In this document: piece after piece, positions 9,071-17,030 of the stretch
How positions within the stretch are numbered: position 1 is the first letter of the stretch
Layout of the letters: every line of letters begins with the position of its first letter
NCBI GenBank assembly: GCA_937949725.1
Contig: CALECT010000193.1
Span: 1 to 35,936 of the forward strand
From: an uncultured Pseudanabaenaceae cyanobacterium
Lineage (GTDB): Bacteria; Cyanobacteriota; Cyanobacteriia; PCC-9006; JAAUQQ01
Direction of reading: 5' to 3'
Length of the DNA stretch: 35,936 bases
Translations under genes and position numbers: made by a program
Notes under the pieces: generated by a model
Databases searched by the model: none
Told to the model about the DNA's origin: nothing
The model's input: the letters and a program-made list of their open reading frames with translations, nothing else

Positions 9071-9109
9071 ATACGGGGAGGTCCGATGGGGGGCCTCTCC
9101 GTATTTTTT
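9071..9109 (+). terminator. Strong intrinsic terminator after the one-domain subunit gene
   Basis: An 11-bp stem (ATACGGGGAGG with CCTCTCCGTAT, one G-T pair) with a 12-base loop is followed by a run of T at 9104-9109. It separates the two subunit genes from the chaperone and usher genes, so it probably limits read-through to the assembly genes. Confidence 0.85.
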
Positions 9110-9241
9110 ATGGATCGGGAACCGTAGAAAGGCTGAGTCAAAGCGCTGATTATTCTACGGAGATGGGAATGCTAAGTAGGACCGTATATAGGCTGCTCTA
9201 GCCTTGCCAGTCATCTTTGCCCTTAACCTCCTCAAGCTGCC

Positions 9242-10105
9242 ATGGCTGTGACCCCATTTCTCAGGCGTTTTCTTCGACGTGGTGCGATGCCCGCTTTCGC
9301 AGTCTGCGTCGCTGGGGTTGCTATGCTCACCTCCCATAGGTCTGTTGTTGCCCAGGTGGGACTGTCGCCGCTGATTTTGCAGGAATCAGCCCAGCGCGGT
9401 CAGTCCAGCGGATTGATTAATTTGATCAATGGTGGAAGTGAGGAGCAGCGCGTGCGCCTCTATGCCGAGCCTTTTACCTATGCAGCTGAGGGTGGCTTGG
9501 TCACGATTGAGCCTGATTCTGTGGAAGCTGAGGAGGCTGCCAATTTGGTGCCCTATCTACAATTTTCGCCTCGTGAGCTGGTGCTGGCTCCGGGGCAGCG
9601 TCGCCGAGTGCGCTATGTGGTGCGGTTTGCGCCGGATTTGCCCGAGGCAGAGTATCGAGCGGTGCTGTTTGCTGAACCGTTGAAGGCAACGGCCAGTGGT
9701 CAGCAGGGCGTGGGGATCATTACGCGGGTTGGGGCAACGTTGTATGTACAGAATGGGGATGCAACGGCGGCGTTAGAGGCTGCATCGGCTCGCTGGCAGG
9801 GGGAAAAGCAGCAGCTTCAATTACAGGTGCAAAATAGCGGTGGTGCCATGGCCCGTCCGGTCGGTAAATGGCAGCTGAGTTTGGCTGGGGCTGAAGTGGC
9901 CAATGGAGAGGTGCAGTCCATGACGGTGCTGGCGGGGAATGAGCGTTTTATCCCGCTTCCCCTTGAGAATTCCGACAAACTTCAACCTGGCAAATATCAG
10001 CTCACAGGAGTTTTGGGCTGGCAGGGGCAGCAACAGCCCTTCGCTGTTGATGTTGAAATTCCGACGGTCTCTGCATCTAGCCGCTCTGCTGCACACCTGC
10101 CCTAG
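9242..10105 (+). CDS. PapD-like periplasmic fimbrial chaperone
   Basis: 287 residues with a basic N-terminus and signal peptide (FLRRFLRRGAMPAFAVCVAGV, cleavage near VVAQ-VGLSP), then an immunoglobulin-like chaperone domain pair. The first domain has the expected order: LSPLILQESAQRGQSSGLINLINGG, then FSPRELVLAPGQRRRVRYVVR, then AEYRAVLFAEPL. Such chaperones hold fibre subunits in the periplasm by donating a strand and pass them to the usher. The start at 9242 is the first ATG; an ATG at 9290 (MPAFAVCV) is also possible. The usher gene begins 8-14 bases after its stop, so the two are one transcription unit. Confidence 0.82.
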   Translation: MAVTPFLRRFLRRGAMPAFAVCVAGVAMLTSHRSVVAQVGLSPLILQESAQRGQSSGLINLINGGSEEQRVRLYAEPFTYAAEGGLVTIEPDSVEAEEAANLVPYLQFSPRELVLAPGQRRRVRYVVRFAPDLPEAEYRAVLFAEPLKATASGQQGVGIITRVGATLYVQNGDATAALEAASARWQGEKQQLQLQVQNSGGAMARPVGKWQLSLAGAEVANGEVQSMTVLAGNERFIPLPLENSDKLQPGKYQLTGVLGWQGQQQPFAVDVEIPTVSASSRSAAHLP

Positions 10106-10118
10106 GCGAACTTTGGCT

Positions 10119-12836
10119 GTGAAACTCTTGCTCACACAACTTGTTTGCAGTCTCCTGGGAATTAGCTGTTGGGGGATTGCCTTATCCGTAGAGGCTCAAG
10201 CGGCTGAACTGCCGAGTCTTAACCTGACTGAAGCTGTCGCGTTGCCTAGCGAGATCTTGGAGTCAGAGAGTCCCTTCTCGGTGATCCCTGTGGGGATTGT
10301 GGTGCGCGATCACAATGGCGCAACCCTCTCCTCGATCACGGGTGACACTCTCCTAGTTCTTGGCTCCGAAGATGGTCGCCAAGCCCAAGCTTTGGACCAA
10401 TGGCTGTTGCCCCTAGATGAACTGGTGAAGGCATTGCAGATGAAGATGCAGCCTCTGGAGGATGGAGGGATCGAGTTGCGATCGCCTGCCCTCATCAAGC
10501 GCATCGATCCTTCCCAACTAACCACCGATGGAGAGATTGGCTTAGCCTTCTCCGTGGCTCAGTTGCGTGAGCAGCTTGGTATTGAAGTGGCATTTGACTT
10601 AGAAAACTATGCGCTGGACCTGACCTTGCCCTGGCAAGTAGTGGCTAGTAAACGCAGCCAAGGGGATGAGACCCCTGTGATTCTGGATGGATTGCCTGCG
10701 GTTACCCCTGCTCCCTGGGGCATCGCGGCAGTGACCCAATCCATTGAGATGCAGGGGCGGCGACAGTCGGGAGAAGCTACAGAGACTAGTGCGGATGGTG
10801 AGCTGACGGCGATCGGTTCCGTCTTCGGTGGGGCTTGGTATTTGCAACTGGACCAGCCGGAGCTTTTGGAGCGTAGCAGTTGGCAATTGCAAGAGGCTCA
10901 GTATCTGCGCCAGAGCAATGCCCAGGATTGGGCTGCGGGGGCTCAGCAGGCGTTTTGGTCCAGTGCCGCTACGGATGACTATTGGGGCTTGACCACGATT
11001 CGTCGCTGGGGCTTTGAAGCACCGGAAAGTTCTGCAACAGGGGGCTTTAGTCCCCAGCAGCGCCTCCAGGCCGATCGCGTGGGTCACACCATTGCAGGAG
11101 AAGCAGAGCCGGGAACCTTGGTTCAACTCACCCAAGGCTTCGGGCGGGCTGTGGTTGATGAGATTTTGGTGGATTCTTCTGGGCTATACCGCTTTGAGCA
11201 AGTGCCGGGGAGCGGCTATGAACTGTTGCTCTATCCCGATGGACAACTAACTGCGGAGCCCCTAGTGCGGCGAGCTAGCTTTACGGTGATGCCGGGGCAG
11301 TTACCTGCCGGGGGACAGGCGCTGATTTTGTCCGGTGGGTTGAATCGGGAGCAAGAGACTGAAGCAGATTTGTTGGGCTCATTCAATGGCTTTCAGGGGG
11401 GAATCGCCTACCGTCGAGGGCTGAGCGAACGGCTGACCCTAGGGGCTGGGCTGGTCCATGACGATCGCCTTCGTGCCATGGTAGATGGCTTCTATCAACC
11501 CACGGATAAGTTAGAGGTTTCCTTAGCAGCCCTGGCGAGTTTGGAAGCCGAATCCGATTGGGAAGCCACGGCTAGGGCTAGCTGGCGACCCAGCGATCGC
11601 TTCCGCTTGAACGTGACGGGCGATCGCTTCTCCCAGCGCTACGATGCCCAGTGGCGGACGAGCAAATTCTTGACCCTCACTACTGGAGGCGATCGCCGTG
11701 ACGGTGCCCTCAATGCAGGCGCGCGTGTTTCCTTCCAAGCGGGGGAGCTGAGTACCTATGCCTCGGCCCGACTGGATACCAATCTCAAGGCCAATTGGTC
11801 GGTATCATCTCGCTGGAATGCTCTTAATTTTGACCATCGCGGCAATGATACGGCGACGACTTCTGCCTTGACCTATCAGCTGAGCGATCGCCGAGCGAAC
11901 CAAGGCCATGAGCTGCAATTGGATTACGAAACCCGCAAGGTCAATGACGATCCCGAGAATTTAGCAACGCTGGGTTGGCGCTATCGCTCTGGGCAAAAAG
12001 CGGGTGATGGCCGGTCGCTGTGGAATTTCCGCTTGGGCTATGGCTTGGAATCGCAGGGGGGAGGAGCGATCGCCCAATTGGGCACCGCAATCATTCCTGG
12101 CCTGGATCTACGGCTGCGCTATGAAGGCATTTCCGCCGTTTCCAGTGATGACCGTTTTTCCATTGCAATAACACCTCGGTTGCGAGTACAACCCAATGGC
12201 CGTCGAAAATTGCTCCCTGGAGATCCCCGCCAGGAAACCCTCCGTCAACAGGGAGGACTCCTGGTTCAACCATTCCTAGACCAAAACGGAAATGGTCAGC
12301 AGGATCGTAATGAGCCCCTCCATATCGCCAGGGCTGATGAGCTATTCCAGCTCAATTACCAGACCCTCAATCGCTTCCGGGCCACAGCCACAGGGGATGG
12401 GATTTCATTGTCACTCCAGCCCGACCGCTATCGGCTCGATCTCGATCCTGCAGGACTTCCCCTAGATTGGACGGCTTCCCAAACGGCCTATGCCGTGACA
12501 GTGGTTCCGGGCCAATACACGATGCTCAAAATTCCCCTGAGCCTTTCCTATACCGTGACGGGACTGGTTCGCGACAAGCTGGGGAGCCCCCTGGGCGGTG
12601 CCAAGGTGGAAGCAGTTCACCAGGCGACGGGGCGGCGTCAGCTTTCCGTGACCAATGGTGCTGGGGTGTATTATCTGGAGTCCCTGACCCAAGGGAACTA
12701 TGAGCTACGAATTAATGATGTGGTTTTGCCAGCAACTGAGATCCAGCTGGACGCAGCATCTGAGCCTTACCAAGCCGTGAACCTGCAGATGCCCAGCGAT
12801 GTACTGGGACTGAAGGCGCATAAAGCGAAGCTGTGA
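10119..12836 (+). CDS. Usher-like outer-membrane protein with carboxypeptidase-regulatory-like C-terminus
   Basis: 905 residues from GTG 10119 (TTG 10113 is also possible and sits better relative to AGG at 10104); the open frame extends further upstream but overlaps the chaperone gene. A signal peptide ends near VEAQA-AELP. The central part resembles FimD/PapC ushers: a plug-like Ig segment (GEAEPGTLVQL, then VVDEILVDSSGLYRFEQVPG), and long stretches of alternating barrel strands (GGIAYRRGLSERLTLGAGLVH, LDLRLRYEGISAVSSDDR). Near 680-710 lies an SdrD-like loop FLDQNGNGQQDRNEP, followed at the C-terminus by a carboxypeptidase-regulatory-like beta domain (YTVTGLVRDKLGSPLGGAKVEA, GVYYLESLTQGNYELRI). 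Ushers assemble and export subunits delivered by the chaperone. The gene carries at least six GCGATCGC palindromes. Confidence 0.75.
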   Translation: MKLLLTQLVCSLLGISCWGIALSVEAQAAELPSLNLTEAVALPSEILESESPFSVIPVGIVVRDHNGATLSSITGDTLLVLGSEDGRQAQALDQWLLPLDELVKALQMKMQPLEDGGIELRSPALIKRIDPSQLTTDGEIGLAFSVAQLREQLGIEVAFDLENYALDLTLPWQVVASKRSQGDETPVILDGLPAVTPAPWGIAAVTQSIEMQGRRQSGEATETSADGELTAIGSVFGGAWYLQLDQPELLERSSWQLQEAQYLRQSNAQDWAAGAQQAFWSSAATDDYWGLTTIRRWGFEAPESSATGGFSPQQRLQADRVGHTIAGEAEPGTLVQLTQGFGRAVVDEILVDSSGLYRFEQVPGSGYELLLYPDGQLTAEPLVRRASFTVMPGQLPAGGQALILSGGLNREQETEADLLGSFNGFQGGIAYRRGLSERLTLGAGLVHDDRLRAMVDGFYQPTDKLEVSLAALASLEAESDWEATARASWRPSDRFRLNVTGDRFSQRYDAQWRTSKFLTLTTGGDRRDGALNAGARVSFQAGELSTYASARLDTNLKANWSVSSRWNALNFDHRGNDTATTSALTYQLSDRRANQGHELQLDYETRKVNDDPENLATLGWRYRSGQKAGDGRSLWNFRLGYGLESQGGGAIAQLGTAIIPGLDLRLRYEGISAVSSDDRFSIAITPRLRVQPNGRRKLLPGDPRQETLRQQGGLLVQPFLDQNGNGQQDRNEPLHIARADELFQLNYQTLNRFRATATGDGISLSLQPDRYRLDLDPAGLPLDWTASQTAYAVTVVPGQYTMLKIPLSLSYTVTGLVRDKLGSPLGGAKVEAVHQATGRRQLSVTNGAGVYYLESLTQGNYELRINDVVLPATEIQLDAASEPYQAVNLQMPSDVLGLKAHKAKL

Positions 12837-13022
12837 CCTGCATTCTTCCCAGGCGATCCCAGCTTTGCCAGAGTTCTATTTAGGTTGTCTCGTCGGTGGA
12901 ATTCTTATAGTAAGGTGCTGTTTTTATAACAGTTACTTCATTAACGGCCTCGGTTGCTGCTTCCCCAAGGGTGGGTGCTAGGGTGGGTAGACAGAAGCCA
13001 CGACAGCGCCCCAACGCTAGCG

Positions 13023-14990
13023 ATGGCTGGCAGCGCAGGAACGAGACTCGTGGATTGGAAAGCTTATAAACAGGCCGCAGCATTGCCTTTTGAGGTGCTG
13101 GACTGTCAGGTTGAGGTAGAAAAGACGGTGGAGGGCAACCGAGGCGACCACCGCATTGATGTGTGGATTTGTGCCCAGCAGTATGGCGTTAAAACGCGCT
13201 GCATCATTGATTGTCGCCATTGGGATACGCCGGTCACCAAGGCCGATGTCTTTGCCTTGAAGCAGGTGATGAAAGATGTGAAGGGCGATCGCGCCTTAAT
13301 GCTTTCCAATTCAGGCTTCGACAGCGGTGCCACCAAAGCCGCTCGCAGCACCAGCATCACGCTCACGACCCTAGAAGCGATCCAGGAAACCGCCGAGCTA
13401 GAACTAACTCGCACCACCTTAATTAGCCTAGAGAACCGCATCACGAAGCTGAAGCAGTCTCTGGAGCGCTTGAGCGAGTCCACCCAAGTGGCTCCTGGCC
13501 TCTGGCAGTCTGTCCCCAAACCTGGGGTCGATGCGGACTGGGTTGCTAAAACAACTGATGCCCTGGAAGCCATTAAATTTGGCTTTGCTAAGGCGCGTTT
13601 GCAGCAGCCCCCTTACTTTGTCCAAAAGGATGAGACCAGCGGCCAACCTATCTTGGTTCAGACGATTGAAGAATTTGTCACCCAAGCGGTGGTGCTGATT
13701 GAAGCCGCAGAGAGCAAGCTCAAGCAGCAGCATCGGCAAGTGACCCAGGCTAGGTTAGATGCGCCTGTGGTTGAGACGGTTGCTGCTGTGGAAGCGACGG
13801 ATGCTGAGGGAGCAACCGCTGAAGCAGGGGATGCGAAACCCAAGCGATCGCTCCATGCGGCGTTCTTCCGGCGTAAAATTTCCACGCCCCCGGTCGATTT
13901 CTCCAAGAAGGGGCAGGCCTCGGATGGTGGGCGACATGAGCGCCCCGGACGGGATGGGCGAGATGGCAGAAGTGGACGGGATGGACGCGGCGGCCGAGAC
14001 CAAAGAGGGGGCCGAGATGGGGGCGAGCGCAAGTTTGCCCGAGGCGGTAAGCCCGAGCGCGGTGCTAAAGGTAGCGCATTCAAGGGCCGTAAGGACAGTG
14101 GCAGCAGTTTTCGTCCCGGTCCCAATGAAATGGGTCCCCTGCGAGCTAGGGCGAATGGGTCTCGGTTTGAAGCCAAGCGGCAAGATGCTCCCTCCTTTAA
14201 CTACTCGCCGACTCCCTCCCCTCGAACCGCCTCAGGCGAAAAGCCTAAGCTGGCAGGAGGACAATCGAGGGACCGCTCCAGCTCTAATGCCTCTCCGCGC
14301 TTAAGAACGGGGTCAGATCAGAGGCGAGGGAGAGATTCCTTCAAGCCCCAGCAGCGGGACAGCCGAGACAACCGCGAGTCACGGTTTACACCCTCCGAAT
14401 CGAGTGAATCTTCCATGGAAGGTCGCTGGTGGGATCAGCCTGAGCCTCGCCACAGCCCTAGCCCAAGACCTCAGCAGCGCTATGGCCGTAGCGATTCTCG
14501 TGGTGGTTCTCGCACCCCTCAACCTCGCTCATCCCATGGCAAGCCGCGATTGGGGGGTAAGAAATTTGGTGCGCCCAAGTTTGGCGGAAATAAGTTCGGA
14601 GGCAATAAGTTCGGAGGCCAGAAATTTGGTGGCAAAAAGTTTGGAGGTCAGTCCTCTGGGGGCAAGCGGTTTATTCCTAAGCCTGCGTTGCGAGATAGTG
14701 ATGCCGGTTCTACTTCATCGGCTCCGTCCTATTCCGGTGGTGAGCGCTATCGCAAGGCGAGGCGCTTTGATGAGCGTCCTTCCGGCGGTAAGTTTAGCGA
14801 TCGCAAATTCGGCGGGGAGCGAAAGTTTACTGGTGGGCGATCGGGCCGCTCTAGCTTTAAGGGCGGTGGGTTCCAGGGCGGCAAATTTGGCGGCGGGCGG
14901 AAACCTGCCATTGGAAGCGGTGCTAAGCCAGTATTGCGCAAACAATCGAATGCCCAGCCAACCAGCCAACCCCAAGGAGATGGTGAATAG
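13023..14990 (+). CDS. Mrr-like nuclease-fold protein with long RG/FGG-rich disordered tail
   Basis: 655 residues from ATG 13023 (MAGSAGTRLVDWKAY); the frame opens earlier at 12954 but the added residues look non-coding. Residues 10-120 resemble the Mrr/restriction-endonuclease-like catalytic domain: HRIDVWI (Asp46), YGVKTRCIIDCRHWDTPVTK, ALMLSNSGFDSGATKAARS. Where Mrr proteins have Q/E-x-K, this one has D63-C-R65, so cleavage activity is doubtful. A helical middle region (about 130-250) follows, then from about 280 to the end a highly basic, Gly/Arg/Ser-rich tail with RDGRDGR-type blocks and repeated KFGGNKFGG-like units (KFGG or KKFGG at least seven times). Such tails bind nucleic acid and can promote condensates, but that role is inference. 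Confidence 0.75.
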   Translation: MAGSAGTRLVDWKAYKQAAALPFEVLDCQVEVEKTVEGNRGDHRIDVWICAQQYGVKTRCIIDCRHWDTPVTKADVFALKQVMKDVKGDRALMLSNSGFDSGATKAARSTSITLTTLEAIQETAELELTRTTLISLENRITKLKQSLERLSESTQVAPGLWQSVPKPGVDADWVAKTTDALEAIKFGFAKARLQQPPYFVQKDETSGQPILVQTIEEFVTQAVVLIEAAESKLKQQHRQVTQARLDAPVVETVAAVEATDAEGATAEAGDAKPKRSLHAAFFRRKISTPPVDFSKKGQASDGGRHERPGRDGRDGRSGRDGRGGRDQRGGRDGGERKFARGGKPERGAKGSAFKGRKDSGSSFRPGPNEMGPLRARANGSRFEAKRQDAPSFNYSPTPSPRTASGEKPKLAGGQSRDRSSSNASPRLRTGSDQRRGRDSFKPQQRDSRDNRESRFTPSESSESSMEGRWWDQPEPRHSPSPRPQQRYGRSDSRGGSRTPQPRSSHGKPRLGGKKFGAPKFGGNKFGGNKFGGQKFGGKKFGGQSSGGKRFIPKPALRDSDAGSTSSAPSYSGGERYRKARRFDERPSGGKFSDRKFGGERKFTGGRSGRSSFKGGGFQGGKFGGGRKPAIGSGAKPVLRKQSNAQPTSQPQGDGE

Positions 14991-15040
14991 AACAATGGCC
15001 GTCTAGCTTTATTGGCTGACGCCTCCCATCTATTAATAAA

Positions 15041-15073
15041 GCCAGGAAGACTTGATTGTCTTCCTGGCTTTTT
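15041..15073 (+). terminator. Intrinsic terminator after the RG-rich protein gene
   Basis: A perfect 11-bp stem GCCAGGAAGAC / GTCTTCCTGGC with a 6-base loop (TTGATT) and five T (15069-15073). AAA just before the stem pairs with TTT after it, so it may also act for the convergent minus-strand gene at 15098. Confidence 0.9.
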
Positions 15074-15097
15074 GCTGTTCGTAACCTTCAACGGGCT

Positions 15098-15340
15098 TCA
15101 GCAGGCAAAGCTGTGAGTATCGATAATGGCTTCGCCATGGTTAGGAATCCAGACAAGCCAGCGATCGCCTTCCTCCTCACAAAGGAGTAATGCCTCATCG
15201 TCACTCATGGGACTAGGCAGCTTGATGAGGCTGACCCATCGTCCCGCAGCTAATTCCTGGCGAGAGCACCAATGGTATTGGTAACTCTGACCTTCTCGAA
15301 CGGGATGGGGGGATGTTAGACGGGATTGGGCGACAGTCAT
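15098..15340 (-). CDS. Small conserved-looking hypothetical protein
   Basis: 80 residues, no recognised domain. The sequence is soluble, with a tryptophan-rich core (WVSLIKLPSPMSDDEALLLC, DRWLVWIPNHGEAIID), and reads as a real compact cyanobacterial protein rather than a shadow. It is convergent with the preceding gene, sharing the bidirectional terminator. An overlapping open frame (15213-15509, same strand) begins with a signal-like segment but is less convincing. Confidence 0.55.
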   Translation of the reverse strand: MTVAQSRLTSPHPVREGQSYQYHWCSRQELAAGRWVSLIKLPSPMSDDEALLLCEEEGDRWLVWIPNHGEAIIDTHSFAC

Positions 15341-15855
15341 GGCAAAACCTCTGGGTTAAAGCGGGCATTGCGCCGGTCGACTGTTGCTGGAAGCAAACAG
15401 CAGCAAGGGACTGATGCGGTTGAGCAATGCACTCATTTTCTGTAGCTGATGTTACAAAAGCGAGAATAAGAGGAGCAAGCGATCGCAGCATAATGTTAGG
15501 CAGCTTCACGAGGCTTCAAAGGACGCTCGCCTGTCCTGATGTTGTTCTGTGACCTCAAGCGAATTCGCTTCCTAATGGTTTACAGATGATTCTTTGTTTA
15601 TATTCTTGACCTAAATGTCAGATTTAACGGTTTTGTAGGTTCTGTTAAACCCATCAGGCGACGTATGCCCACGACAAAAGTTTCTGTGTAGCAGAAAATA
15701 GGAAATTAATGGCCTAGAACATCGCCAGGACGAAAAGCAAAAATGCTTGTTCCGGATGTTTTGAAATTCATATATGTATGATTTTTGAGGGATTTTTCGA
15801 TTGGATTGCTGATAGTATCGCTCCAGTTACGAAAACACACAGCAGCGAAATCGAT
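15341..15855. other. Intergenic region upstream of the fasciclin gene
   Basis: No gene supported. One HIP1 palindrome lies at 15479-15486. The frame of the fasciclin gene is open back to 15778, but the additional N-terminal residues lack a signal-peptide pattern. Promoter of the fasciclin gene presumed here; no defined element seen. Confidence 0.4.
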
Positions 15856-16638
15856 ATGACTTCTTCACTCAACGGTTTGAAATTTCTCGCGATTAGCTTG
15901 TGTGGTGCAAGCATCGCATTGGGGACAGGTCTCTCTTCTGCGTCCCACGCTCAAATTGAAGCCACTGCAGCCGGTGCCGTAACCGAGCAAGTCGCCCAAG
16001 GCGCGCCTTCCATTGTTGATATTGCAACTAGCGCAGGAGCCTTTGACACCCTCGTCACCGCTCTTCAGGCTGCAGACCTTGTAGATGCGCTTTCCGGTGA
16101 AGGCCCCCTAACGGTCTTTGCTCCTATTGATGAAGCCTTTGACGCATTGCCTGCAGGTGTCTTAGACGCTCTGCTGGAGCCTGAGAACAAGGATTTGTTG
16201 ACTCAAGTTTTGGTCTATCACGTTGTTGAAGGTGGAGTGCTGTCATCTGACCTGAGCACAGGTGATGTTGAGACCTTGGCTGGAAACTTGATGGTTGATG
16301 TTTCCACTGACGGCGTGATGGTGAACGATGCCCAGGTCCTCCGGGCTGATGTGCAGGGTAGCAATGGCGTTATCCATGTGATCGATCAGGTGCTGGTGCC
16401 TGAATCAGTGGCGACCGAACTGGCAAATCGCTTGGCTGCTGACGATGCAGAGCCTATGGCTGCTGATGACATGGCTGCTGATGACATGGCTATTGCTGAA
16501 TCCGACGCCGCAGTGTTTGAGGCTGTCGAGCCCGTCGAACCTGCCGCCACAGCGGAAGCACCAATGCTTGACAACGCTGTAGAGGAGCCTGAGTTCTCTT
16601 CTACACCTGTCTCTGAGCCTGTTCGTGGTCTTTGGTAG
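15856..16638 (+). CDS. Exported fasciclin (FAS1) domain protein
   Basis: 260 residues from ATG 15856, which begins a clean signal peptide ([20 protein letters not shown], cleavage near SHAQ-IEA). One FAS1 domain spans about residues 45-185: [53 protein letters not shown] and [18 protein letters not shown], covering both conserved FAS1 blocks and the YH motif. FAS1 proteins mediate adhesion in or around the cell envelope. After the domain comes an acidic Ala/Asp/Glu-rich tail that includes a nearly exact repeat of MAADD units (three times). Longer open frame starts at 15778, which I judge not used. Confidence 0.9.
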   Translation: MTSSLNGLKFLAISLCGASIALGTGLSSASHAQIEATAAGAVTEQVAQGAPSIVDIATSAGAFDTLVTALQAADLVDALSGEGPLTVFAPIDEAFDALPAGVLDALLEPENKDLLTQVLVYHVVEGGVLSSDLSTGDVETLAGNLMVDVSTDGVMVNDAQVLRADVQGSNGVIHVIDQVLVPESVATELANRLAADDAEPMAADDMAADDMAIAESDAAVFEAVEPVEPAATAEAPMLDNAVEEPEFSSTPVSEPVRGLW

Positions 16639-16753
16639 GCGCCTCCTGCTCGGCAGATAACCCACGCTTGTTTGAGTCCTTCTCTACAGTCTGAACGGCC
16701 CAGGCCGAGTCTGTAGGAAGGCGAAATGAGCGGTTCTTCATTCCATGACAACT

Positions 16754-16784
16754 AGCCCCAATTCGCATCGCACGAGTTGGGGCT
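16754..16784 (+). terminator. Terminator after the fasciclin gene
   Basis: An 8-bp stem AGCCCCAA / TTGGGGCT with a 15-base loop, followed by TTCTT, 115 bases after the stop. Moderately strong intrinsic terminator. Confidence 0.65.
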
Positions 16785-16801
16785 TTCTTGCGCAGGTCAA
16801 T

Positions 16802-16903
16802 ACCAAATTCTAATGGTTGTCCCTTCGATTATCTTCGGGCGAATGGCGGTTCACTCCTACAGGCTCAACAAATGGAAGTTGGGGGACTTAAATCAGGCTT
16901 GGT
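16802..16903 (-). mobile_element. Miniature inverted-repeat element, copy 1
   Basis: The reverse strand aligns along its full length with the element at 20221-20326: it shares ACCAA at one end, TTGTTGAGCC-TGTAGG-G-GAACCG--GTTCGCCCG in the middle, and GGGACA-C-ATTAGAATTTGGT at the other. It is about 102 bases, has imperfect terminal inverted repeats (ACCAAAT-type), and has no coding content. It therefore looks like a non-autonomous transposable element. Confidence 0.55.
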
Positions 16904-17030
16904 CTTAGGAAAATGACTGATATTGCTGAAGCAACTGTTTGAGATGCTCTCTGCGTGTTGATTGAGAATAATCGCTTTCCTGTTGTAATTGTTACTCAGA
17001 TAAATTGTTTTCTGAGGGCTTAATCACTGC

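Noticed and set aside
8995..9201. 68-residue + strand frame
   Set aside because: It runs through the strong terminator at 9071-9109 and has no recognisable sequence.
9939..10118. Extended N-terminus of the usher frame
   Set aside because: It overlaps the chaperone gene, while a signal peptide begins right at GTG 10119.
13658..14304. Long minus- and plus-strand frames inside the RG-rich gene
   Set aside because: They are artefacts of GC-rich repeats of the real gene.
15213..15509. 98-residue minus-strand frame with a signal-like start
   Set aside because: It overlaps a more protein-like 80-residue frame in another phase, and its C-terminal half is Pro/Arg/Ser-rich noise.
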